Notes: generated by a model not told the origin, from the sequence alone. 64,000 nt of DNA from Dicyema japonicum (GCA_011109175.1 RDEW01000024.1:62640-126639), one strand, 5' to 3'; positions 24,543 through 36,020 are shown, counted from the stretch's first letter. Program-made: numbers and translations.

Positions 24543-26265
24543 TACAGTCGTCATAATTAATTATAATTTTATTAAATAAACTGATGGATTAAATAAATAA
24601 AAAAAAAATAATTTAATTAAATTCACACAATTAACATGGTTTTCCGATTTGTTTAATAATTTTACCATAAAATTTAATAAATTTGTCAAAAATGTCTAAT
24701 AACTTTGCCACAATGTTTAATAGCTTTATCAAAATGTCTAGAAATTGTGTCAAAAGTTTAATACCTTTTGAATAATGTTTAATTACAGGTCAATTTACGC
24801 AAAAATAAAATTTTAAGTGAATCTGAAAAGAGGCTACACACATTGACACTTCAGAAGTGACTCACAATAACCAATTTTGTTGTCTATCTGGAAGCTGCTC
24901 TTCGTAATCTGAGAGCTAAAAATTGTCCTACTTCTATATAAGAATTAAATATGCAGATGACCTGGATTTTGGTTTAGAAGTATGATGATATCTAATTCTT
25001 TTTCCACAAGAGTACTGCAGGGCAAATGAAATTATTTGTCAGACAAGAGTACTGCAAGGTAATTTAATTGGTCTAATTTTGGAGAATTATAGGTGAAGTT
25101 AACACAAAGCAGTATGAAGTAATTAGCCTGAGTATGATGGGAGAATCTTTTACTTCTTTAGAATCAAATAGATGATATTGTTCTAAGTAACGAATGACTA
25201 ACATTCGCTCTCGAATTGATTTTATGTGAAATATTAAAAGTGATCGCTTGATGACAAAATTATTTTTCTGTGCGATTTTGGCTACAGATTGATCTATCAG
25301 GACCAAAAGATTTTCAACATCCTAAGTTCTTTTCTATTTGAAAGTAAAAATAGATCATATTTCTCCTTGACAGTAAAATTAGGTCAACCGTTAAAGTAAT
25401 TTTAACTATATTTGATGACTATATATGCGATTAGTATCCTTATATTATTCGCAACCAAAAGTAGATGCCATGGTTTATACTGACTTTACCTCTCACTCTT
25501 CTTTTTGGATCTGTGGACGCTAAAAAGGATATTTCCTTAATGATCTAAATGACCGAATTAATTTGAAATTGCATTACGATATGTTTTTGAAAAAGAGAGA
25601 GTTTCTTGAGAGCAATATGTTGCTAGAAGGTCTGCTTCAAGATGACTAGAAATTATTCAACAAATGCTTGTTTGAATGTATATTTATGTGATAAAATTAG
25701 CAAATTTCTGACGAAGCAGTGAGAATAGCTGCCTCGCTCTGTCTTAACCTAAACTTTGTGTTAAATGAAAATTTCCTCGAGGACGTTAGATCGATGGTTA
25801 TCATCTTTTAAGCGGATTTATGGCTGTTCCCCAACATGATGTCACAACCTGACATTGAAAATGCACTTTAGATGCTGGCCACAACTAGTTTCTTTTTTGC
25901 GATGGCGACACCCCGAAGCGATAGCTATATTCCCATTCGAAAATGGTGGAAACATGGTTTGGTGCGTTACACGTGTTAAAAACATTCTTTAACAAATTTG
26001 GCTGATATTCAGTTTATGACGACGAAGATCATTAATATCGCCTAGGATCTCGTGGGACTGATTGTTTCGAGATCGTATTTTGTAAGGTAAAATACCTGGC
26101 TATTGAAGTCGCTCAATATAATAATTAATTTTACTAATTGAAGTTATGATTTGCTAAAATGCCGACAATTAAAAATTCATGGGACCATACTGCAGGGAGA
26201 ATCCTTTATCTCGTAAACTTGATGCGTTCGGTTAACTCATGATTCTACTAATGAACATGAAATCT
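24543..26265 (+). repeat. Long dispersed repeat R1, copy 2
   Basis: Direct repeat of 1-1620, starting tacagtcgtcataattaatt. The YADDLDFGLE reverse-transcriptase remnant (about 24950-24985) and the LINE D-like segment (25725-26060) are in the same order as in copy 1. Copy 2 carries about 87 bp (26118-26204) absent from copy 1. The frames are broken in both copies. Confidence 0.75.
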
Positions 26266-26639
26266 ATGTTGATTTTTGTCATATTTCTATCAGCCTTGAA
26301 GTTGGGTTCGCTAGATTCCTCATGGGAGTTGTTCAGATTCAATACTGTCTGAAAAGTAAATAGAGGGGAAGGAATTCTGTCTTATCTGTATTTTTTATTT
26401 AAAATTTGACTCCAGTAAAGAAAAAACAAAATAATAAATTTGGCATCGTCAGGTTTTCTGTCTGATAATGATTAGGCTCATACTTTGGAATATATCTTAG
26501 ATATATTATAGTTGAAAGCAATTCATGTAAAAATGGACCGACGAAACTGCCGTTTGACATTTTTTGCCTTTTTGTCAATTTTATCAACATCTTAGGTGGC
26601 ATTGAAGTGATCTGCTCTGTCTCATTCAATTACGACTGT

Positions 26640-27230
26640 TTAAACAGTCTCCATTATGACCTATCAGGCAATGAGCTTGGCCATTTCTGCACGGCAACAA
26701 ATTGTTCTTGTGCAACACTGCATTCTCTCGTCGTGCATGCCACATAACCACTTGGATGCGCGAACGAAGAAACCCAGAAATCTAGTCCTTATATACAACC
26801 AATATTAACGACAAACGCTCTCTTATAAACGCACGCTCATTTGAAGGTTCAACAACTGTCAGCGATCACAGGATGGTTATTGTAACACAAACAATAATAA
26901 TGAGAATACAAGAAATGGATACGCAACGGAATAACTGATGTCTCATCCAGATACAGTCATAAATTACCAAAAATATATCTGCTCTCATCTAAAGGACCTA
27001 ACAGTAGGAGTTCGTGGGATCGCACAAATAATATAATAAACGAAGCTGCAAGCCAGTACCTCGGCACGTGGGAGATGGACAGTAAGGATTGGACGATACA
27101 TACAGAACTGCAAAAGAGTTAATAGAAATACATACAAAAATCTAAACGAAAAAAGACTATAACAAGAGAAAAGCCCTTCAGGGCAGGACCAAATCCGTAA
27201 AAAATCAGGATTTTGAACAAGAAACTCCAC
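26640..27230 (+). pseudogene. LINE A (RTE-like) endonuclease C-terminal half
   Basis: Plus strand: NTAFSRRACHITTWM, NARSFEGSTTVSDHRMVIV (26830-26880). NT.F.R...H.TTW and the SDHRMV block are the last two signatures of APE endonucleases of RTE/CR1-type LINEs. The linker downstream is decayed. It is followed directly by a piece of a different family (27380-27860). Confidence 0.55.
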
Positions 27231-27379
27231 CAAGCAGACCTGCTTTGCAAAATCAATGAAGTATCCAAACTAAGAGATAATTCACAATTGTATATGGCCG
27301 CTCGCTTGCTACGCCACACAAACCGGAAAAAAACGAAAACAAAAATGGCAAGATACAACTGATTGCTGAATAGCAAAAG

Positions 27380-27865
27380 GAGTAATTGCAACACATAATG
27401 CACTCCATTCACCTCCGACCGTCGGTGCAAAGAAGGACCATAAATCTTCATCGGACATACTCGAATACCTGTCAAAGGAAAACTCTCAATCCTAAAAATG
27501 ACTTACGACAGGCAGCTTAATTTTACCTACCATGCCAAAAAAGTTCTCGCCAAAAGACTGCAGAAGATAAATGTCACACGGGCTCTTAGCCAGAAGACCC
27601 CAGTGAATATAAATGAAACAATCGGAATTATATATCGTCAACAATGCAAAGAACTGAGTTTCCGCGTCACGACATATTACACTTCCGAAACACTTTGTAG
27701 TTTTAAATCTTATGAAAAAAGTATAAAAAGTGGAAACGATTTGGACAATTTAAGAAAACTCTCTTACGATCGAGGAAATTGGAAGATGTTAGATCGGAAG
27801 ATTGTCTTGAGTGCTGCACGAGTGCACTTTCATGCCATAGAGTTGCAACCTGACAAATAAACAGC
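27380..27865 (+). pseudogene. LINE B thumb joined to LINE A-like C-terminus
   Basis: 27395-27500 is the reverse complement of 2810-2960 (cattcacctccgaccgtcgg and neighbours), i.e. LINE B thumb. Next come MTYDRQLNFTYHAKKVLAKR (27498-27557), a jockey-type GVTYD..LNF.HH block, and SGNDLDNLRKLSYDRGNWK (27732-27790). The last resembles the LINE A ending C-E-D-L-D-S-L-R-x-M-A-R-N-R-x-x-W. Either the families share this ending or two insertions abut. Confidence 0.5.
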
Positions 27866-28636
27866 AGCGTATCGTCTTTACTGTCCCTGTTGCAACAAAC
27901 TCTGATAGTCCATCTAATCGTCTCCCCTCTAAGACAACTCAAAATCTATGTCTCCGTTGAATGTTCAACCGTTGTCAGGGAAATCGATAAAAAACTTAAC
28001 TACTGGACTAAAAATCAACGAATTTACATATGAAAGCAAATCTAACAAAAACACCAGAAACTAATCGTCATTCAACAAAAACTCCAGTTTCTCAATACAA
28101 TTTTCAAGGTCCATATCTTATCCCTTAGTTCAAGACAACCTGGTGACCACAAAGACAACCTGAGAGGCTACTTCCACCACCTCATTTAATTTAGTGTCAG
28201 AAGGGTGGCATTCTGTAGTATACATGTCGCCTTGTTTATCACACGGAGGGCCATGTGGTTGGGGATCGTAAAATTGATGTAATTGAGTACTTAGGCGAGA
28301 CAGAATTGTACAAATTATAGAAACATGAAGTCGTTCCTAGGCTCAATAGATTTGTTGTAGGCATTTTCGATAAAGTAGTCCAGTCCTTCTCGGAGATGGT
28401 CTTATTCCGTTACTTTGATTAAGTACCTCTTTTCTAAAGAGGAGTAAGTTATTTTTCTGGTTATCGAGTTCTTCTATCGTTATTTGAACCACTATTAGGT
28501 AAGAATTCGAATTTACCTCCTTCCATGAGATCTATGGGGATAAATCCAAAGAACTTATGTTTATATATATTAAAGTTGTCATAAAATTTCGATTAATGAA
28601 AAGACAACAAAAGACTATAATTTATTTTTATTTTAA
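27866..28636. other. No gene seen
   Basis: No supportable coding frame; flanked by LINE debris. Confidence 0.4.
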
Positions 28637-28920
28637 TAACCCCGGGAACACAGAGAAAGACAAAAGAGTCAAACATTTAGGTGATCCCAGTCCTCGCTAT
28701 CAATTGTGCCATTGGACGTCTGTGATCTTTTATTGTCCCCACTGCTTTCCGGAAGAGCCTTCTCTCCGTCTTGCAGAGGAATCCGATCGGGGAGGAGAAT
28801 TTCTTATCCAATCGGTTTTCTCTTGCCATGGAAAGGATCAGGCGAAGCGGGTTTCCATCTTCCTCACAGATGCGAAGAAATCCGGAGCCACGACTACGGA
28901 TCTTAGCTTCCATGAGTAGT
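28637..28920 (-). pseudogene. LINE B 3' remnant, second copy
   Basis: Minus strand: GFLRICEED, MARENRLDKK, SPIGFLC and TERRLFRKAVGT, homologous to 2127-2375. The 3' end at 28637-28690 has GTGATC/CTAAATG and cccggggttat in sense orientation, as in the 2.1-kb copy. It is 5'-truncated. Confidence 0.55.
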
Positions 28921-29189
28921 GGTCGACTGTTGATCTATTACGTGGGCAAAACACACTGAGTGTTTTCTGGTGTATTGAGTTGACTCTTTGGACCATAGAA
29001 TCCGATAGCGCGAATCTCCATGTAACAGAGGCATACTTAACGGCTGTTCAAAATTTGCGTCACTTAAATTTTCATATTTCATCTTTAATAAATAATAATG
29101 TGATTACATTATTATTTATTTTATACAATAATATATTTTTGTTCTAGTGGTGGTGTGTATGTTTGTTTTCACTAGTTTGCAAACAAATC

Positions 29190-29835
29190 CTTAGGGCCGT
29201 CTTACAGAGAATATTGAAGATAGAAACAATTTAGAAGTGAGAAATATATCTTCAGGAATACATGATGCCAATGGAACTAGCATAAGATCTACTGTGGGAA
29301 ATGTTCCTGCACATCTGCTGTCCTTCAAAGCATTAATCACTGAGATTCGATCAGGTGACAGGATCAAGTGGATCTCAATGGTTGTCAACTCTGCGAAAAG
29401 GATATTCGGGAGTTCTTTTTGTTTGAGATGGTGACATGCCTCTTTTGCACATATGTCTGCAAAGGATTCAGAACAATTTAATGACCTGACTATCCTAACC
29501 TTCAATGTCAGTGTGAATAACGTGGCTAAGAGGCAGCTTCTATTTTCCGATGTTGAGAATTACTGGGATCCTGTATGCTGGCTGCAGGAGACTAAAATAA
29601 AAAATGGACTCGATGAATCACATGCAAATTACAGGTTACTATTGCTTCTTTTGAAATCGAGGCATTATGGACAAGGCTTTGTCATACAAAAGGACTATAT
29701 TCCCAGAGTACATCGTTACTGGCAATGAGAGAATCATGTCTTACAAATACGTACAAGATCAAGCAGAAATTCGAGGAGACTAATCACAATTGTCAACGTT
29801 TACGCACCACTGTATTGTCTAAAAGGACACACACC
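29190..29835 (+). pseudogene. LINE A-type APE endonuclease, N-terminal half
   Basis: Plus strand: LTILTFNVSVNNVAKRQLLF (29481-29540), CWLQETKIKNGLDES (29577-29620), RHYGQGFVI, and, after a shift, TIVNVYAPL (29788-29815). TFN, QETK and NVYAP are the first three APE endonuclease blocks, containing the metal-binding Asn and Glu. The fragment stops at a SINE end (29850). Confidence 0.6.
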
Positions 29836-29849
29836 TAGAAAAATAAAAC

Positions 29850-29945
29850 AAAAATTGAAGAGCATTTCTTGGTTCTCCCTCTACGATTAGTTATGATAAC
29901 TGTTCTTTGCTTAAAATAAAGTGTGTGTTCTGCTGTGGAGATGTT
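29850..29945 (+). mobile_element. SINE 3' half
   Basis: tcttggttctccctctacga, ttagttatgataactgttct and aaagtgtgtgttctgctg match 12535-12620 and 55500-55580. The tRNA-like head is absent. Confidence 0.5.
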
Positions 29946-30289
29946 AATTCTATGAAAAATGAATTTTTGTCAGTTTAAGCATGGTTTGCGTGTTCTGGAT
30001 CAAACGTCGTCGTGTTGAAAATCGTGGACATAATTTTCGAAAAGTTGCTAACAGATTCAGATATATCTCAGAATTGACACCGAATTTCTGTCTCAAGCTC
30101 TCTAATAAGGAGAAAATCGCTATTGAAGTATGTATTCTATATCTCTTAAGATTGTTTTGAAATAAAGGACTTTCACAAAGAATCGTCTTTAGTCTGAATT
30201 TTAACATTTTTATGGTGGATTCTCTTCACTGAAATTGAGAAAAGGGAGCTTTCGTAAAAAAATACTTCAAAATTCATTAGCTTTATTGA

Positions 30290-30600
30290 CGGTTGTGAAA
30301 CAACAATTTTATCCGCGTAGGACCGTAATGTGTCGTCAACCTGTTGAATTTTAAATCATTCGTAATTAGATTGCATAAAACTGGAGATAATGGGGAACCC
30401 TAAGGAACCTCGTTTGGTAATAATAGTCTGCATGAGGAACATCGATTACCCTGGCGGATCAGGTAAATGAGTTTATCAGGTTAATCGGGCAGCTGTAAAG
30501 AAGAAGGGTGAACCTAGAATGACGCGATAGCTTTTCCAGAACATTGTGCTCGAGATTATAAAAGGTATCTCCCATCGCGTGTTCAATATTTCCAGGTCAT
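30290..30600 (-). pseudogene. Jockey-like reverse transcriptase palm fragment
   Basis: Minus strand: LIYLIRQGNRCSSCRLLLP, a damaged GSPLSPVLC (motif B with a stop in place of the Gln codon, near 30390-30410), then YADKIVVSQPS (about 30320), where the catalytic YADD has become YADK. A damaged palm domain with no flanking ORF. Confidence 0.5.
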
Positions 30601-30676
30601 AATGGAGACCTCATAACAACTTTTATTTTAACTTACTTTTTAATAAAATATCCTATTTTCACTTACTATTAGCACT

Positions 30677-31060
30677 TTGATGATTTTGTTAACCAATCGC
30701 TTCCGCCCCCTTTATTGGACTCCAAATATTTCACTAGGATTAAAGTTGGATACTCTCTTTGCATTCGGCGAACACTTCAATGACATTATAACCAGCATAT
30801 TGAAAATTATGTCCCGATCACCAATTGGGCACAACACCTTCTTACTACTGAAAATTTACAGACGATACATACTGCCAGCAATCGATTACGCATGTCCTTT
30901 CTGAAGCTGATACCTGAATCGACGTCTCAAAAATCTCAAAAATTAGAAGCCGCACAACCAGCTGCCTTGAAAATAATTAATAAGAAAACTGTGAAAAACG
31001 TAATGACTCTTAAAGAACATCTAAGGTAAAGAATGAGTCATTTCTACAGTAGCTATGAAA
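30677..31060 (+). pseudogene. Jockey-like LINE thumb and C-terminus
   Basis: LGLKLDTLFAFGEHFNDII, LLKIYRRYILPAIDYACPF, then after a shift KLEAAQPAALKIINKKTVKN. This matches the G...D..L.F..H......K...L..IY...I.P...YA......Q..ALR.I block of jockey elements. It is distinct in sequence from LINE C at 9.4 kb. Confidence 0.55.
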
Positions 31061-31447
31061 AACGGCTGTCCGCTTTCACTCTATATTTGACTATCTTGAA
31101 AATGCGGGGAATCTATGGAGAATGAGACCGTCCCCGTTTTTATCAATTCTGTAGGATCTTCGAGGACCCGAACGAGAGCCAGAACCCGGAAAACCGGGAT
31201 TACTTAGTTAGTAGTTAACTTTTAACTTTTTCTAATTCGTTGATTTTGCGTTAAAAAAGTTTACAGAAATAGAATTTTAGTATTGTGAACCTGTATTTTC
31301 AAATTGACACTAGCGTCATTTGCAGTGTATAGGTATTGTTTAACAATGGAGCAAAAGACACTAAATAAAAAAATTGTCTATGTAATATTCAATATTTAAA
31401 ATATGTTTTCATCGCATCTACTAATGATGGAAATAACCTTTTGTGTT

Positions 31448-31452
31448 TATTA
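31448..31452. repeat. 5-bp target-site duplication (left)
   Basis: TATTA immediately before the left terminus TGTCGCGAG. The identical TATTA follows the right terminus at 32848-32852. Confidence 0.75.
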
Positions 31453-31630
31453 TGTCGCGAGCGCTACTTGCAACTATGCGCTACCTGCAATATCGATTTT
31501 TTGAATTTTTTGAATTTTTTTGAATCTATAAAAATTGTTCTTTTGGATTAAAATTCTAATTTTTAGTAATATAAAATATTAATTTTATTGTATAAAATTA
31601 TTAATAAACTATTAATACTAATTATATAGA

Positions 31631-31985
31631 AGATGCGGTTCCGACCTCTGAGCACCATGATCATGAAGGCTCGCTGGAGATTGTTTGGCCATATTCTCAG
31701 ATTGGAACAAGACACGCAGCAAACGTCGTCATGGAAGAATACTTCGATACGTCAGGGGAGAAGTTCAGAGGTCGTCCAAGAATAACTCTTCCGGAAGTCC
31801 TTAATGGTGACCTGAGATCAGTAACCAGACTACTAAAGGACGGTGAAGACCTTAGTAGTCTGCGGCACTTGGCATAGGACAGGAGGGGATGGGAAAGGCT
31901 AATTAAGAGGATTGTTCAGACGCGGCACGAATAGAATTATAGTTTATATGATTCTATGTAGTTGCTTATAATAATAATAATAATT
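31631..31985 (+). pseudogene. LINE A C-terminus nested in the Ginger element
   Basis: Broken plus-strand frame: RPRITLPEVLNGDLRSVTRL, DGEDLSSLRHLA then a stop, DRRGWERLIKRIVQTRHE, followed by the tail at 31968-31985 (repeated ATA/TAA). It matches the last 90 residues of the 4.5-kb LINE A ORF. The 5' truncation and TAA tail mark it as an independent retrotransposition into the DNA transposon. Confidence 0.7.
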
Positions 31986-31994
31986 TGAATTGTT

Positions 31995-32357
31995 ATGTCA
32001 CGCTTGTTTGTTAAGACATCTGTTGAATATGATAATCTCAAAATTATTCTGGAAGGAGGCTTACCTACTGATGTGCCTGCATGTGCTATGTGCAGGATCC
32101 GAAAAAAGTCCAAGAGCTTCGTTCTTAAAGAAGGAAGAATGTATCTAAAAGACCCAGAAGGCGATAAATTGGTTATTGATTCGGACAACGTTGAGGAAAT
32201 GAAGTTTGTCGCTACTCAAATTCATGATTTAACACATTGTGGCCAAAACAACCTAGAAACATATTGTAAAGAAACGATATTTTTTTGTGAAAAGAGATGT
32301 TATTCGCGATGTTGTTTCCAATTGTGAGACATGTCTTTTTTGCCAAAAGTCTTAAGG
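31995..32357 (+). pseudogene. Integrase zinc-binding (H2C2) domain, Ginger transposase N-terminus
   Basis: The frame from 31995 reads VPACAMCRIRKKSKSFVLKE and MYLKDPEGDKLVI, then QIHDLTHCGQNNLETYCKE. After a shift in the T-run at 32278-32287 it continues KRDVIRDVVSNCETCLFCQK to a stop. H...H followed by CETC is the HHCC zinc site that precedes the DDE core in retroviral, Ty3/gypsy and Ginger integrases, and helps bind element ends. A DDE core from a related element is at 51100-51900. The frameshift and lost core make it non-functional. Confidence 0.65.
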
Positions 32358-32924
32358 AATATGATGAAGAAAATCATATATTAGCAACAATCTTTCGCTA
32401 AGTTAGGGAAATTTGAATTTCCCTACAGTGAAAAAGTGAAAGTCGTAGATATATTGTCTAACAAGCGAATGTCACTTCAATCAAATGGGACATACCGAGA
32501 TCGTCCACATGAGTCGCGTTAAAAAAGCTTAAAAAGAAGTGACTTATCCTTTCTTATAAATAAAATATTTTTTTTGAATTTTTTGTCTTAATTGAAACTT
32601 AAATGAATACAATCGTCTAACCTGGGATTTTAAATTGTTTAAAATATTGGATTTAAAAAATAAATTCAATTTTATAATTTTTAAAGCATAACATAAATCT
32701 TTATATTATTTTAGTTTCATGTTTTTTGAGAAAACTGGTTTCTTTTACTGAGTTTCGACTTGTGAGTGTCATAAGACTATTCGTTTAATTTCGAGGAAAA
32801 AAATCGATATTGCAAGTAGCGCGTAGTTGCAGGTAGCTCTCGCGACATATTATGCTCAAAGTCATTTTTTAACGAGGCTATGAAGCTTTCTAGATTAAGT
32901 CAGCATTTACGAAGGGTTCTTATA

Positions 32925-33062
32925 TTTTATTAAAATATAGGTCCATCCAAATAATCCAACGAGCCGCTGACGTTTTTCCAAAAGTTTCGGGGGAACAAAA
33001 AAATCAACGGAGCCTAGATTGGTACTCCGCAAGGGGACTCGCTTTCGCCAGTTCTCTTTGCA
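32925..33062 (+). pseudogene. LINE A polymerase motif B fragment
   Basis: Reads IGTPQGDSLSPVLFAI (33015-33062), the motif B loop of the LINE A polymerase. It breaks off exactly at a SINE sequence. Confidence 0.55.
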
Positions 33063-33175
33063 ATCAATTGTTCTTTACTTAAATAATGTGTGTGTCCTGC
33101 CTATGCGTAGCTATAGACATTTTGGCTCTCCTGAAAAGGCTGTTAAAAAAATCATTTGTTGTCCCTTTCCATGTT
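33060..33175 (+). mobile_element. SINE 3' half
   Basis: ttgttctttacttaaataat, gtgtgtcctgcctatgc and ttttggctctcctgaaaagg follow the SINE consensus seen at 55540-55610. The head is missing. Confidence 0.5.
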
Positions 33176-33264
33176 GAACGTATGGAATCCTTGGCTGCTC
33201 AATTATGAAAAAGGTCACCAAACATTATGATTCTCATTAGCACAGACAATAAAATACTAATTTA

Positions 33265-33800
33265 TAATATAAGCTGGCTTTACAGTCCACCACGCTCAAA
33301 GCATGTTACCTATGGGGGGTCTTATACTTTTTACCTCAATTTATCAAACTGAATGGGATAAGCAATGTTAATTATCTGCCTTAATTTGGTGTCCGTTTTG
33401 GATACAGAAAGGATTATGTCAAAATGGGAACATATTGTGTCAATCTAGACTTGATTTAAAAGAGACTTTTATCTTTATTTTTGAAAGAATTATTCTGTTC
33501 TCTCTCATCTAGGATGTGAAGGATGATATTTTTTCGACAGAGGGAACAATAATCAACTTTCTGGATAAGGCGAGGAGGATAACGTTCAAGCTGGACCGTC
33601 GTAAATGAAATAAAGAAACACTAGGAAAATAGAAGGAAATGCTGAACAACTAAGTAAGGACTGTTTTAATTAAACGGATAAGGAGTTCTTCTAACTACTA
33701 GAGTGTAAGATAGGACAATCAGACAAAAATTTGAAGCTAGGGTGGTAAAACTGAGAAAGTATCCGAGCCTCACGGCAGGATTTTTAATAAAATGTAATCC
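33265..33800 (+). repeat. Gene-like repeat R3, copy 2
   Basis: Aligns with 7360-7875 and 41560-42020: tggctttacagtccaccacg, gcaatgttaattatctgcct, ggtgtccgttttggatac, ctggataaggcgaggagga, gctagggtggtaaaactgag, cctcacggcagg. The coding frame is lost here. Confidence 0.55.
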
Positions 33801-34214
33801 CACATAACACTCGATACGATTTAAAAATGTCTCTTTATTAAAGTAGCAATTATTTTTTGATAACGTCATGTATACCACTAAGCATGACTGAACTATTTGA
33901 ACCCAACACGTTAAAACATGACACTACTTGGCTCAATGATCGTCTCTAATCTACACAAAAACATACTAGACAGAACTGTCGTTTTACGTATTACTGACTC
34001 CGAAGGAGTCGGTGCTGGGTATTTCATTTCGGAAATCGACTCTTCCGTAACTCTGTATGCTATTTTCGCCTTAACTGAGATCTTCTCTAAACTGTTTAAC
34101 AGATAAATGGGTCCTAGGAAGAATGACATAAGTATTAAAGACTGGTAGGTTCCAGACCTCCATAATCATGAGTCTCTCTTTGACTTGATTATACAGTCTT
34201 TAATACCTATGAAT

Positions 34215-36020
34215 TATTAGTATTATTATTACCCCCAGGATCACTGGGTTAAAGAAAAGAAATAAAAGTTCTCATCTAACTAAGTGATCCTAGACCGACA
34301 AAGGAGAGGACGAGTCCAGTTGGGTCGAGAATCTTCTCATTGGACATGGCATCGGCTCAAAACTTCTGATGATCGTAGATAATTCGATAGTGTATGGAAT
34401 AGAGGGCAGCTCGGTGAAATAGCCTCCTTTAAGAGTTTCCGTTGTAATTCGACTAAGAAATTTTCAATAGGCTAGATTTTGTGTTCTGATCCAATTAACT
34501 TTATTCAGTCCCCTAGATTGCAGATAGTTTCAATGAGGACGATCTTGAAATCTTCATTGCCCATGAAGGATTGCATACGTCATCGTTGGTCGGATAAATT
34601 GTTCATAAATCTTGGTAAGGCCACTAGTTGGTTTCTAAGTGTTTTTGAGAGCACTTTTAAAATTCACATTTTTTTCAGAGCAGAAGTTACTTTGTTTTCA
34701 ACATGTCGGATAAAGGTGAGTCCCTGATCAAAGGTTACTCCCAGAATATTCTGTTTTGTTAATAGGAATAGCTTCGTTCTTCATAAAGAATTTGGTTACC
34801 TGTTTTTGTAGGTGGTAAACAGTGTGACAAAAGACCGCTTCGAGGATCATATTTAGCTTGTCGAGCATTTGTTGAACGGACTGAGTATCCTTGAGGGATC
34901 CCATTTGGGAAATAGCGAGATCTTGATTTGATGTTGTTGATGAGTACTTGTGGTCGTCTTCCATTTAGGAAGTTTCCAAGCCAAATTTTCAGGTTCGGAT
35001 GGATGTTGGTTTCAAATATTTTCTTTGTTAGGAGTTTCCTAGGGACTGAGTCGAACGCTTTTGTAATGTCCACGGATATAAGTGCTGTCCTCTGATGGAG
35101 TTTGGGGGAGTTAAATCCTTCCGCAATGAATTGTGTGAAGGTTTTAAGGTGTGTTGTCAAATGGTTATCCGGGAATCCGTGCTGGGTCAGAGGTATTGAG
35201 ATTGAGTCTTGTATTTTTTTCCAAAACAAGCCTTTCAAGGATCCTTGAGACCGGACTTAGAATATATATTAGGCGATAAAAAGATGGTTCATTTATTGGT
35301 TTGTTGGGTTTTCGGATAGGTCTGATTAGAGACTTCTTCCATCTTTCAGGGATTGTATTTGTGCTAATGGATAGGTTGAATATATAGGCTAATAGATCCA
35401 GAGTTCGATGGCCCTGGTGCTTCAGTTCATATGTGGTTATGTTGTCTGGTCATTTGGCCTCTGATCTGTTGGCTTTGAATATGGCTCTGCGAACATTTTG
35501 ACTAGTAAATAGGATCAAGTCATCGGAGCGTTTCGTTTCAATCTTATTCAGGAATACTTAGTGTTCTTTTGAAAACTTCTTGTAGGAGATAGACGTGTAA
35601 TATTTTATCAGAGTGTCTGGTTTTATGTAGACTTTGACAATTCTCTCTGGAGAGAATCTTTTGATGTTCTTGATCCACTTCCACACTCTCTACATTGGGT
35701 GGTTCTTGCAGAAAGCCTTCGATAACCTCGTCCATCTATTTGCATTTTCTGTCTTTCTGTTGTTGTCGATCTTTCTGTTCAATTCTTGAATTTTTCTGAT
35801 GTTCTCTTCTGTTGGCGATTTTACCATCTTTAGATTATTTCGTCCTCTAATCAGATGTTTCGTCGTTGTGTTGAAACGTTTTGATGACGTAGTTGTTTCC
35901 CCATAGACAGCGTTTATGGTGGAGTTGAACCATTTCACTAATTGTTCGACGGAGGAAGGATTGGGGAAATTTAATAGTCCAATACAATTATCGACGGAAT
36001 CCTCTCCAATTCGCAAGGCA
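34215..36020 (-). pseudogene. LINE B copy with polymerase and 3' hairpin end
   Basis: Minus strand. The linker is at 36016-35690 (EQLVKWFNSTINAVYGETT, IRKIQELNRKIDNN). Then a polymerase segment at 35238-34760: QHGFPDNHLTTHLKTF, ALISVDITKAFDSVPRKLL with the first catalytic Asp, NGRRPQVLI, and FPNGIPQGYS (motif B, Ser-Leu lost). The YADD region is missing or destroyed. The 3' end at 34215-34320 holds an 8-bp inverted repeat (34238-34245 with 34283-34290) and ends GGGGGTAATAATAATA. A near-identical 3' end is at 48378-48480. Confidence 0.7.

Larger units (their letters stand above)
31453..32847. mobile_element. Ginger-type DNA transposon, 1395 bp
   Basis: The element begins TGTCGCGAGCGCTACTTGCA and ends with its inverted complement (…CTCTCGCGACA). 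The first 50 bp of each end match with four differences, and the element is flanked by a perfect TATTA duplication. Each terminus holds two close copies of a GCGCTAC(T/C)TGCAA-like word, plausible transposase-binding sites. Inside is a zinc-binding domain of retroviral-type integrase (31995-32357). TGT...ACA ends, roughly 5-bp duplications and an integrase-like transposase are the defining traits of Ginger elements, DNA transposons related to Ty3/gypsy integrases. The catalytic core is missing and a LINE A fragment is inserted at 31631-31985, so this is a non-autonomous derivative. Confidence 0.75.

Noticed and set aside
26258-26360. Small secreted peptide ORF (KSMLIFVIFLSALKLGS signal-like start)
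   Set aside because: 34 codons only, within or beside a decayed repeat, no supporting context.
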